A stretch of DNA of 64,000 bases from Echinometra lucunter (taxonomy: Eukaryota; Echinodermata; Echinoidea; Camarodonta; Echinometridae), in contig CM057153.1 in the NCBI GenBank assembly GCA_029962745.1, positions 15,014,435 to 15,078,434 of the forward strand, written 5' to 3'. Shown here piece by piece: positions 37,476 to 47,386 of this stretch; the first letter of the stretch is position 1, and every line of letters starts with the position of its first letter. The notes beneath the pieces are model-generated. The model ran no database searches and was not told the DNA's origin. It saw only the letters and a list, made by a program, of their open reading frames with translations. The translations under genes were made by a program, and so were the position numbers.

Positions 37476-37750
37476 CAGGGGTGGATTGGTACTGAAATCC
37501 CACATGATGGACTTCAATGTAACAGGCCCCTCTTTCTCTCTACCCTATAAAACCGCTCCCACACTGGCGTAGCCAGGAATTTTCAACAGGGGGTGGGCAA
37601 GGCGAGAGGGCCATGGCACCCTTGTGCCCCTCCTTAGCTACGCCAGTGCGCTCCCAGACCTCGAATCGACCGGCCGTCAAGCAGCAATAATGAATGGCTC
37701 ATGGGGGGGGGGGGGAACTCGAATTCCGCCAGGGCTAGTCCACCCTTATA
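37476..37750. mobile_element. hAT-like element CAGGGGTGGATTGG, perfect 8-bp TSD, interrupted
   Basis: TCTACGGT flanks both ends exactly (37468-37475, 37751-37758). The left end CAGGGGTGGATTGG matches GGGTGGACTAG read from the right. A second hAT-like element (37562-37648) sits inside it. A G14 run lies near the right end. Confidence 0.88.
37562..37648. mobile_element. Mini hAT-like element CACTGGCGTAGC, perfect 8-bp TSD, nested
   Basis: Only 87 bp: CACTGGCGTAGC and GCTACGCCAGTG are exact reverse complements, flanked exactly by CGCTCCCA (37554-37561, 37649-37656). It shares CCAGGAATTTTCAAC with the larger element at 29294, so it is probably an internal-deletion derivative of that family. Confidence 0.93.
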
Positions 37751-37906
37751 TCTACGGTAGATATGAACTGGTTAGTTTTCACTTTTCTTAATGATCATTA
37801 TCTGATTTTATCTTCCACAATCTCAAGGTTTTGATTCCATGTTGTTTTTGTAATTACAGCCATGATATTTTCGTCAAATGTTGGGTTAAGTTAGCACCAT
37901 CATATT

Positions 37907-38096
37907 TTGGTGAAGATTATTTTGCCTCGCTCATTTGAGAGGCCCTGGGTTCGATCCTCGCTGGGTGCTTACATCTTTGAAAAAAGGTTTTTAACCCACA
38001 TTTCCCTTCACGACCCGGTTGCATTAGATGGGTATTGTTGGGCTCGCGAGAAAAGCAGTAGTAATAGTGATGTGGCTACCCTGGGAAAATAGAACC
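37907..38096 (+). repeat. tRNA-derived SINE, 5'-truncated
   Basis: GGTTCGATCCTCGCTGGG is a B-box-like internal promoter, and the body and tail (GATGTGGCTACCCTGGGAAA) match the fuller SINE at 51954. The A box is lost or diverged, so transcription is unlikely. Confidence 0.7.
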
Positions 38097-38303
38097 ATGA
38101 CATCCTTCATTACCATATTTAGTGAGGATAGCAGAATTGATTCTTCGTTACCATGGAGATAAATAGTCGGAAATCCTTAACGTTAAGTCATACCATACAG
38201 GAATATAATTCCAGCCCTTATCAAAGTCTGAGAATCAACGTGAATACAGAGATAATAATTAGGGTCGTCGAAAGAAAAAAAGGGGGCGTAATGTCATCCA
38301 CAC

Positions 38304-38334
38304 ATAGAGATCCTATATATATAGGATCTCTATG
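38304..38334. repeat. 31-bp palindromic insertion between 9-bp direct repeats
   Basis: The sequence ATAGAGATCCTATATATATA continuing GGATCTCTATG is a palindrome (32 bp counting the preceding C). CATCCACAC occurs immediately before (38295-38303) and after (38335-38343), as a TSD would. Confidence 0.8.
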
Positions 38335-38344
38335 CATCCACACC

Positions 38345-41078
38345 ATTCATCATGTTCACAATTTCTGTAAACATGGTAAAAGACTGAAAATAATAAATTT
38401 TCTCCAAATTTCATTAAGATTAAACCGTTGTCGGCAATTGCCAAAAAGGGGAACATGTCTTGCATAATGCGGTTTTTAAAGCTAATTTCGATTTCCTTTG
38501 GACAAACTTTTGATTAATACAGGCAGACCTCCTCCTCCCCCCCCCCCCCCCCGGTTATGCTGCCGCTGCGACGCGCCGCCAGTACACATCACCCTCTCTT
38601 AAGTCCTTTAAGAAGTCAATTGAAATGAAATGGTTAGTCGTGATGAAACAGCCTGCAACACTGATTTATTACTAACAAATTTCGACGTCGAGAAAGAAAT
38701 AAATATATTCAAGGGGGGGAGGGGGAAAATAAACGCTCATCTTGATGTAACCAAATTTAATGGCGTAACGAATCGTGGAGACGGATGTCGCGAGCGGACA
38801 CATACCCAATCTACTAGCAACAAAAAGCGAAAGAGGATGCGGAGAATTAAATAGCCTCTGCACCTCATTCTGTATTTGTTGATCTTCAGCGAGTCATGCC
38901 TTGGCGCCCCCCCCCCCCTCCCGGTCATGGGTAGTTTGGGGAGTCTCCCCACGGAGCCTCGTGTGATATTTTTGACTCCAGGGCCTGTGAGTTGTGATAC
39001 GAGGGCCGATTCATATATTAAGATGAGTGAGCCAGTCACATCGAATTCCCCTACCAAAATATCATTCCTAGTCCGCCAACCCCTCCTCCCACATTATGAC
39101 TAGATACCCACTACCCCTTGAATATTCTTTACAAAATGAACACTAATTTACATGTGCGTCATGATCAGCCGAAATATTATGTTCTCTGTTACTCTGGAAA
39201 CACCGATCAAGGACTGATATGATAAACAATAAAAAATGATTTACATTGATATCGCTATCAGGGTCAGGTGTGATGATTGTAATATTTGTGCCCTTTCTAC
39301 TTTTTAAAAGATTCAGTGTTATCTACAGTTATTACTTTCAGCAAGGGAACAATAATGGATACTATTCATGTCATTGCACTGCAACTTGATTGAGTATTTA
39401 TTTCGAACAGTCGCTTTTGTTCTAACTAGGAATAAACGGTTCTTCATACTCATTGAAATGACGACTGAAAACACTACTCACGGGCAAAGATATTATACAG
39501 GGCGTCGAAACCTTTGTCAAAGTCGTAATTATATCTCTTTATAATATTGCAATGTTCATGTTTTTCCTTCATTTCAGATATATTCTTTCACAAGGTATTA
39601 ACTTAGTCTCATGAGGGGGCAAAACACCCCAGCTTATGATAATTCATGGCAAGGAAACAACTCTTTGAGGGCCCCTTGTTGAAGAATGTGTAGTACTTTG
39701 TGCGTTTCCTGGAGGAGTCTCGTGAGGGGTTGCCCGTTCGCCCCTTCTTCAAAATATACACGAATGTACCCAATCGGGCATTTATCCACATTTCATTCGT
39801 AGAGGATTAATGAACACCTCAAATAGTTATTATTTTCTGCCCTCAATCCTTTTTGATGATGTTAGGGTGATTACTGACTTACAAATGATTACCTAAAATC
39901 TTGGCTGGATCCGCCCTCCCCTACAGTCGAAATCTTTCAGGAAGGGAACATTTCCCCTGGCCCCGGACCCATAATACCCTAAAGTTCCCAAATCGAATAT
40001 TCATTTATGAATCGTTTAAGGAGGATTCATCACAAACATGAAATGAATTTTCTCTGCCCTCCGTCCTTTACGACGATTTGTGGTCGATGTGAATATCCCC
40101 AAGTGTACTATTAACTGGTGGAACTTTGTCGTCGCCGCTGTTGTTTGTTGTTGTTGGTTCTTTTTTACACTTGCTAATATTATTTTCCATCACCACACGT
40201 CATTCACGTGTTACATTCAAAATGTCATTATTTTGTAAGTAGAAACCTTTTACTGTTGATTAATCAAAAAACCGTCGAAGTGCAGGGACCCTTCATGCAT
40301 TATTCCACAATGCACTCACTCGCGATAGGGAATTGATAAGGTTATATAGGTGTTGCCGTCAGCTGATTACACGCTTGTCATATTCTCTGATCAATTCTAA
40401 ATTACTCTTACAACTGTTTACCTTGTGAAATATAAAAAAGTTATTCCTGACGTGACTGTCTGGGGCTTCGGGGAATGGAAGAGCCTGTAATCATTACAAG
40501 AGATGGGGAAATGGGGTCATTAAAGGACTGCGACCATAGTTATAGATTATCACTGATTCTTCAAGAACATATCATGAACGAAATCGGTAAGACACAACTT
40601 TACACTGTGCTTTAACACTGCATGCTTGGAGTGATTATACAGCAGAAATTTAGGGTTCACTCGGCTGTCCACCAGATGGTGGTGGTGGTGGGGGGGGGGG
40701 GGGGGGGGGGGGGAGAGGATAGGAAAAGAGCAGAGAGGTGGCACTGGGAGGTCTTATATTTATAAGTGAAAACTTGCAATTAAATGAATAATTCAATCTT
40801 GTTTGTTGTAGCAATCCTTACAACACTGAATGAGTCTCGACATGAGATGGCTTGAAAGTTGTGGAGAAAAAGATGAGGAGAGAGAGGGATAAAATGGGTG
40901 AGACGTAAAATTTTCATGAGAGGAAAAAGAGGGACAGAGAGGGAGAGAGAGAGAGGGGGGGGGACATCCATATTTGATTGCATTTGACCATACAAGATTT
41001 CTTTTTTCGAAAAATTGCAAATATGATAATGATAAAGTACTTATTTCATGAAAGGAGGAGGAGGAAGAGGAGGAGGAG

Positions 41079-41118
<40 letters not shown>

Positions 41119-41280
41119 GGAGACGCGTGGACGAAAGCAAAGACAGAGACAGAGACTAAATCACAGTGGGCATGTGGACGTCGCTGTGCTTCTGTTAAAC
41201 GCTCGATAATTATCAGATAAAGAATAGTACATGTTATGCATGAATGAAAGTCTCTTTGTTGCCATGGGTAGTTTGAGTAT
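38345..41280. other. Gene-free stretch with G/C runs and GA tracts
   Basis: No exon recognised. C runs at 38539 and 38908, G24 at 40690-40713 after (GGT)n, GA/GGA tracts at 40930-40960 and 41054-41115. The segment 39600-39800 has near-coding composition and a 60-codon minus frame, but no recognisable domain. Confidence 0.45.
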
Positions 41281-41925
41281 GAAAAATAATGATCTTATCT
41301 AATTCTCACATAACAGGGTTTTTTTTTCAAAAACATCAAAAACTGAGGTAGAAATATTGACCTAGTTGTTTGATATGAACATTAGTTTTGTAGTCTACAG
41401 CGGATCACTTGCATTAGTTTATGATGTAGCCATGCCATCTCATTGTTATCCTGTACAAATCACCATTTTCTCGGAAAAGTTTTTTTTTTTTCAATTTCCA
41501 AACTGTGAATAGGTGGCGATTACTGTACTCTGTAATACTCGACTACAATTAGGAAATGCATTTGTTCCCTAGCAACACATTCGCCTGAAGTGTATGCCGT
41601 TATAATACGTTGGAAATATATCACTTAAAAGCCATTTCAAGAAGACATGGAGTGGATGACTTCTCTCGTCCCTTTTTCCTCTTTGCTAACAGATTTTTGA
41701 ACGTTTTTTTTTTAGACTTCTATTGCTCCATTGTCTTGAGGGCGACAGCCGATTATCAATTTCTTTCATTAAAATGCTATTTTATTCTGAATGCAAGTGA
41801 TCCGCTGTAGACTACAAAACTACTGTTCATATCAAACAACTAGGTCAATATTTCTACCTCAGCTTTTGATGTTTTTGAAAAAAAAACCCTGTTATGTGAG
41901 AATTAGATAAGATCATTATTTTTTC
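41281..41925. mobile_element. Foldback element with about 135-bp arms
   Basis: The arms 41281-41415 and 41791-41925 are reverse complements with few differences (landmarks ATGATCTTATCTAATTCTCA and CTACAGCGGATCACTTGCAT). The 375-bp centre has no known domain. No clear TSD. Confidence 0.85.
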
Positions 41926-42220
41926 TTAAAAAAAAAAAGAGAGAGCGAATTTACTCTGTTAGGGATGGATTTAAGAAAAGAGTGCATTTAGAGTGAATTA
42001 ACAGTGAACTGAGAGTATAAATTGTGATATTCACTCTTTAAGGGGTGACCTCAGTGATCACTCAAGGATTTTGAGTGATCACTGATGTTACCCCTTAAAG
42101 AGTGAATAAAGAGTTAATATCACAATTTTACTCTTAATGCCCTCTTAATTCACTCTAAATTCACTATTTTCTTAAATTCATCGCAAATAGACATAATGCG
42201 TTCACTCTTTTAAAAAAAAA
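41926..42220. mobile_element. TIR element AAAAGAGnGAnCG with iterated AGAGTGAAT words
   Basis: The outer ends are A-rich followed by GAGAGAGCGAATTT, mirrored by AACGCATT...TTCACTCTTTT. Next come GATGGATTTAAGAAAAGAGT and its mirror. The word AGAGTGAAT/ATTCACTCT recurs about eight times and the centre is the palindrome AGTGATCACTCAAGG..GAGTGATCACT. It directly abuts the foldback element on its left. Confidence 0.75.
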
Positions 42221-42224
42221 TCTT

Positions 42225-43155
42225 TTATAAAGATAGTAAGGATACTATGTGTCTTATGAATAGATAACTAGAATGTCCTAGAATAATGCAATTATTTTAC
42301 ATCACGTCACGGTCTAAAGCCAAAAGGCCCTGAACGGATTCCAAGATAATCGTGCTTGAAGTTTTTGGTCCCCTTTTGAAGTGCTTACGTGATGTTCCTA
42401 TTACATCTTGGAACTTGATTTTTATTACAATAAATGAATCTCAGGGAATTAAAAAAAATATTTAAATATGAAAACATAAGAAATTGAAATTTTACAGTGT
42501 TAAGGATTTTATGGCAAACACATACACACACACACACACACCCACACCCCCCTAACACATAAATCCGCTAAGGGCCCTTATTTTGGATGAGACCCAGTAT
42601 CTCTTGTTTTTGTTCTCTTTATTTTTAAATTTCCGATAGATGTTTAGCGATAATAGATTTTTTTTTTTTGCTTTATTAACTATGAAATTATCATAACATG
42701 TTGATATGAAACATTGCAAATTGCGTGTCATCAGATTTTTAACGTTTCGACTCATACATTCATGTATTTTGAGCGAAGTTGTTTTTTTTTTTTTAATGTT
42801 TTCTTACCCTAAATTCCAAAAAAATTCTGGGTGGAGTTTTACATCTCTTCACACAAAGTGTTGTATGATACCTTCGTCGGCTATCTACGGTATATCAGAC
42901 TTATAACAGATTAGAAGGCCTTCTAATGGTTTACCGTTCCATGTTAAAACTGTGCCTCCAAGGTGGACATGCTAAATTATTGTAATCGTCTCAAAATGTC
43001 AAGTAAACAAAATATCGATCTTCGCCGATGCCGTCTGCTTCAAGATTGTTTATACTATCGAGGCGGGAAACTAATAACATCCGAGAAATGAAATTTATCA
43101 CGTTGTGCCAAATACATGTTTATATATTTCTTCCTTGCAATCTTTCCCTCTATCT
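42225..43155. other. Gene-free stretch
   Basis: AT-rich DNA with a short (CA)n at 42527-42541. No exon or transposon ends recognised. Confidence 0.5.
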
Positions 43156-43157
43156 CA

Positions 43158-43159
<2 letters not shown>

Positions 43160-43230
<71 letters not shown>

Positions 43231-43260
43231 TCTCACTCTCTCCCCCTCTTTCATTCTCTC
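43160..43260. repeat. Microsatellite (CT)n
   Basis: About 65 bp of pure CT repeats followed by interrupted CTCACTCTCT. All serine/leucine frames over it are artefacts. Confidence 0.97.
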
Positions 43261-43949
43261 ACTTTTTTTCTAATATTAGTTGGAAAAGAATGTGTTCACT
43301 TTTTGTTAATCTGGATGGTTTGTTTTAGATGCAACAGGTAATTTCTTATCCAATATAAATTGCAGTTCTTTGCATTATTTGTACCGTGATGGTGTTTTCA
43401 AATATTTATTCAAGGTAGAATAGTAGTCATATACACAGGCTTTTTGTTTGAAAATACACATGTATAAAAATTTGAGGAAATGAAACTGACTATAGTTCTA
43501 AACTAGCTTTTCCTTTTCAAGAAAATGGGGTTGTGCACAGGATCAGTACAAAGAGTTTCTCGGGTTCTTCAATGTTTTAAGAACGAGACTCATTTTGCTT
43601 ACCCAATTTTTTATGGGGCAAAATTAATCTGTGAGTACAGGCCATTCCAAATTTCCGATTCGAAGGAAACGGATGTGACGTAAGGGAAGAAATCTACATA
43701 AAGAATCGAGCGTTCTTCAAGGTGTTTTATTTCTCATTTCTTGTGAGACATATTGGGGACACAAAATTCGAGACGTACTTAAAATTAATGTATACTTCCA
43801 TTTCGTTCTCAAGGTAAGGATCTTGCTATTTTTGTCTAATTATAACGATTTTTTCGCAGTTTTTTCACTCGACTGGGGAGTCCTTTCAACAGGTGTGTGA
43901 TTACGACTTTATTCGTGGATCAGGTCTTTGGATGAAGTGAGAAAATAAT

Positions 43950-44530
43950 GTTCCGCTACAGTGCAGTGCTGTGAATAGCATCAGGATCAGTATCATCGTC
44001 CTCGCTGTCGTCATCAGTATCACCAGTAACACCATCTCACCAGTACCGTCATCAACGACATCATGATTATCATTTTTATGATTATTATCACCATCACTAT
44101 TAAACATCAGCATCATCATTAATATCACCATTATCATCAACATCATCATCATCATCATTGTCATCATCAACACTAATATCATGAACAAGGTTCATCCTGT
44201 ACATCATCATAACCATGGGCGTCAATCAGGGGGAGACAGAGGGACTCCCTCCAATTTCAAGGATGGACACAATAGGGCATCCCTTCCCCCCCCCCCCCCC
44301 CCCCTCGAAAAAGGGTTTATAAGCTGAGGACCTTTTGTGTTTGTGTGTGTTCAAAAAATTGTTTGTGTCACTCGCAAAGTTTTTTGAGAGTGTCCCTTAA
44401 AATATAAAGGGATTGACGCCCCCTGTCATCATTATCAACATCATCGTTATTACCATCATCATTAGTGTTATCGTTAACACCACCGTCATCATCATCGTCA
44501 TCATCATCATCATCATCATCATCATCTTAG
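43950..44530. repeat. Degenerate (ATC)n tract split by an inserted element
   Basis: ATC-rich sequence covers 43975-44211 and continues at 44426-44527. The element at 44212-44425 separates the halves. Confidence 0.8.
44212..44425. mobile_element. Poly-C-carrying TIR element inserted in ATC microsatellite
   Basis: Left CATGGGCGTCAATC pairs with GATTGACGCCCCCTG at the right. Flanks TCATCATA and TCATCATT agree at seven of eight, though the repetitive target makes that weak. A C18 run and a short (GT)n lie inside. Probably another hAT-like non-autonomous element. Confidence 0.65.
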
Positions 44531-44709
44531 CAGTTTTAATATCATCATTACCATCATTACCTCTTTGGCTGAAAGCCGGTGCTGAAAGACTATATGTATT
44601 CATTATTGTATTCTCGCCAAGAAAAAACAAAATCATAATGAATATCTTAATGCAAAGATGAAAAGAGTGAAGGTTCAAATCCGTGGAATTTCATTAGAAG
44701 CACAACTTA

Positions 44710-45128
44710 AAGCCAGCCGCACACTATACGATCCGTCTGCGATCCGATTTTGGAAAAATTTGTTATAGCATTTGATATGAACATTTAAACGTGTAAAATC
44801 TTCATGGTCAAAGTTCCGAATAGTCGTATACATACTAAAATCGAAATTCCGGGCTAATGCGAGCCTCCCTGTAGGAATAAAAGCGAATTCAATCCCGAAT
44901 CGTAGTGACGTCATAGCAATCATGCGATCGGCTACGATTTGAAGCCGATTTGGCCTTTCCTTCGACCACAAGGCATGCAGTTCACTAAAATTTTGATTTT
45001 AGTATTCCTATCATTATTTCGAACTTCAAATAAGATCATTTCACTAGTTTAAACTTTCATATTTAATGCAAAATGCCATTTGTTCGAAAATCGGGTCGCA
45101 GTCGGATCGCATAGTGTGCGGCGGGCTT
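44710..45128. mobile_element. TIR element AAGCC(A/C)GCCGCACACTAT, TA flanks
   Basis: Left AAGCCAGCCGCACACTATAC continuing GATCCGTCTGCGATCCGATT is mirrored at the right by AATCGGGTCGCAGTCGGATC continuing GCATAGTGTGCGGCGGGCTT. TA occurs on both sides. The 98-codon minus frame across the left half is a by-product of the terminal repeat. Confidence 0.85.
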
Positions 45129-45134
45129 TAGCAA

Positions 45135-46590
45135 CGTTTAGATTCCTGATTACAGTTTTTTCCAGGTTTTATTCATTCCACTGCATTCATTCAGAAAATT
45201 AATTCTGAAACACAGAAAAAAGTGTAGCCAACCATACGATGAAAAATTATAGGTTGATACTTAAGGGTGTAACTGAATGTGGGATGCAAACGTTTTGAAT
45301 AGCAGATTTTAGCTCTCAAAACTAAAAGCTCTTAGTAAGATTAATGTGTCTTTCAGGAGTCTATCCTATTTAGTTTGTCGACAACCATGTGTTTTTGTTA
45401 TATGCACTACTGTTGTGATAACCCTGCATGTTCCGACTCAAAAACATGAAAGGGGATAGATTTTTCATGTTCCAATCACACTAAAAGAACGGCAGAAATC
45501 ATTTCTGTATTGCAAATTATTCTTGATGCAAGGTCAGGAAAATTTAGAAGTGAAAGATGTGCAGCTGGCCCGTACATCAAATCGATGGATAGTCGTGAGA
45601 CAAGATGGTTGTCTTTCCTGCCAGAGAAATTAAGTCCCCTTGTTCCCTGACGAGAAATCCTTTATGGGAGTAGATTAAGCGACATGCATAAATTTGGATG
45701 CAAACCATATACAAATCTTTTTCTTTAAGTTTAAGTGGCCCTGACCGAATCTCTTGAATGTTTTAGGGTTATGCTCTATCTTGGAGTCCTAAGACGGGTC
45801 TTTTTATCTTGTACTAACCATGTATAAGTTCTTAATGGGTCGAACATGAAAGGTAATAATAGTGGTGTAAAAATTATGTTCTGTCTTTGTGCATGGTGAA
45901 AATAAAGAATGAGGAAGGCCGTTTCAACCTTTCTGAATTTCACTATATAATGATAAGCTGTCAGATTAATGGTGTATACCAAACTCCTCTGATGGCGGTC
46001 ATCTGCAAGTGATTAATCGTCAGTCTTGTTTACCACGAATGCAGAAAAAACAAAAACCGCAGAGTTAAGTTGAAGGCCGCTAATTTTACGGAAATTTCAC
46101 CGATGAAGATGATTGTGCTGAATTCCAGCTAGGAGAAATATGACGTAATGATTACGTTAGACTATAATACCGTAGCCAACTGACATGACTGATGACGATC
46201 TTTTTAATGTACATGTATGTGCCCATGTTTTGAGATTTATGTTTTTCTTTTCATACAACATATACTTGGAGACAGGCCAACAATGTTGATCGTTATTATT
46301 AAAGGCAAAAAAAACTCCGCATATAATATATACTCGCAAAACTAATATAGATTTTTTAAAAGTTGAAAATATATGAAAGTCTTGTTTACCTAAGCTTAAA
46401 AACCCCAACATCAATAAAAAGAGCAAAATTTATAGACCAATCACAAGTAACTCAATTACATACAAAGACCTTTTCACAATGTATCTTAAAAATGATAATT
46501 CGTCTGACTCTCCGTCTTCTTTTAGCCCACTACAGCCTTTTTATCGAGTAAACTTATAAAAGGTATTACAGAAACCAGTCATACAGATAG
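45135..46590. other. Gene-free stretch upstream of the gap
   Basis: I searched for further TRPC exons (ankyrin repeats, TRP_2 region, S1) on the plus strand and see none. AT-rich, with no transposon ends recognised. Confidence 0.5.
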
Positions 46591-46596
46591 TATCTG

Positions 46597-46657
46597 TATT
46601 TCTGTAAAGCGCTTAGAGACTCTGTTGGAGATGTATAGGCGCTATATAAATCCAGAA

Positions 46658-46694
<37 letters not shown>
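46597..46694 (+). repeat. SINE/LINE 3' tail with (ATT)n
   Basis: GTAAAGCGCTTAGAGACTCT and GGCGCTATATAAATCCAGAA followed by about 11 ATT repeats is the kind of 3' tail shared by many animal SINEs and their partner LINEs. The 5' portion is missing. Confidence 0.7.
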
Positions 46695-46737
46695 GTAGTA
46701 CCCATCTTTGACTCATTTGGTTACATCAATGTTCATA

Positions 46738-47237
46738 NNNNNNNNNNNNNNNNNNNNNNNNNNNNNNNNNNNNNNNNNNNNNNNNNNNNNNNNNNNNNNN
46801 NNNNNNNNNNNNNNNNNNNNNNNNNNNNNNNNNNNNNNNNNNNNNNNNNNNNNNNNNNNNNNNNNNNNNNNNNNNNNNNNNNNNNNNNNNNNNNNNNNNN
46901 NNNNNNNNNNNNNNNNNNNNNNNNNNNNNNNNNNNNNNNNNNNNNNNNNNNNNNNNNNNNNNNNNNNNNNNNNNNNNNNNNNNNNNNNNNNNNNNNNNNN
47001 NNNNNNNNNNNNNNNNNNNNNNNNNNNNNNNNNNNNNNNNNNNNNNNNNNNNNNNNNNNNNNNNNNNNNNNNNNNNNNNNNNNNNNNNNNNNNNNNNNNN
47101 NNNNNNNNNNNNNNNNNNNNNNNNNNNNNNNNNNNNNNNNNNNNNNNNNNNNNNNNNNNNNNNNNNNNNNNNNNNNNNNNNNNNNNNNNNNNNNNNNNNN
47201 NNNNNNNNNNNNNNNNNNNNNNNNNNNNNNNNNNNNN
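46738..47237. other. Assembly gap of 500 N
   Basis: Exactly 500 unknown bases, a conventional placeholder length, so the real distance may be different. It cuts the TRPC gene just upstream of S2. Open reading frames that run through it are artefacts. Confidence 0.99.
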
Positions 47238-47386
47238 TGACCGCCCTCTTGCGAGAACGTCTGAACACAACCACTGGCACATGTCTCTCGATCTTCCCTG
47301 CGTCTCGAAGAATGAAGACTACGTGATCCAGCTTCGTTTTTTCTCCCTCACGCCCCTTGAGATAGTCATACTGATATTCCTCATAG
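47238..47386 (+). CDS. TRPC: TRPC exon: S1-S2 loop and start of S2 (truncated by gap)
   Basis: The reading frame enters from the N gap and runs about 49 codons to a donor ATAG|GTAAGTG, leaving phase 1. The final residues [13 protein letters not shown] form the first half of a hydrophobic segment that matches S2 of TRPC channels, and the next exon continues it with [10 protein letters not shown]. The upstream part ([13 protein letters not shown] onward) is polar and would be the extracellular S1-S2 loop. The true exon start is hidden in the gap. Confidence 0.8.

Noticed and set aside
43028..43341. Three overlapping plus-strand frames with long SLSLSL tracts
   Set aside because: They are the (CT)n microsatellite read in three frames with chance flanks.
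44675..44971. 98-codon minus-strand frame with mixed composition
   Set aside because: It lies over the long left terminal repeat and flank of the element at 44710-45128; no domain.
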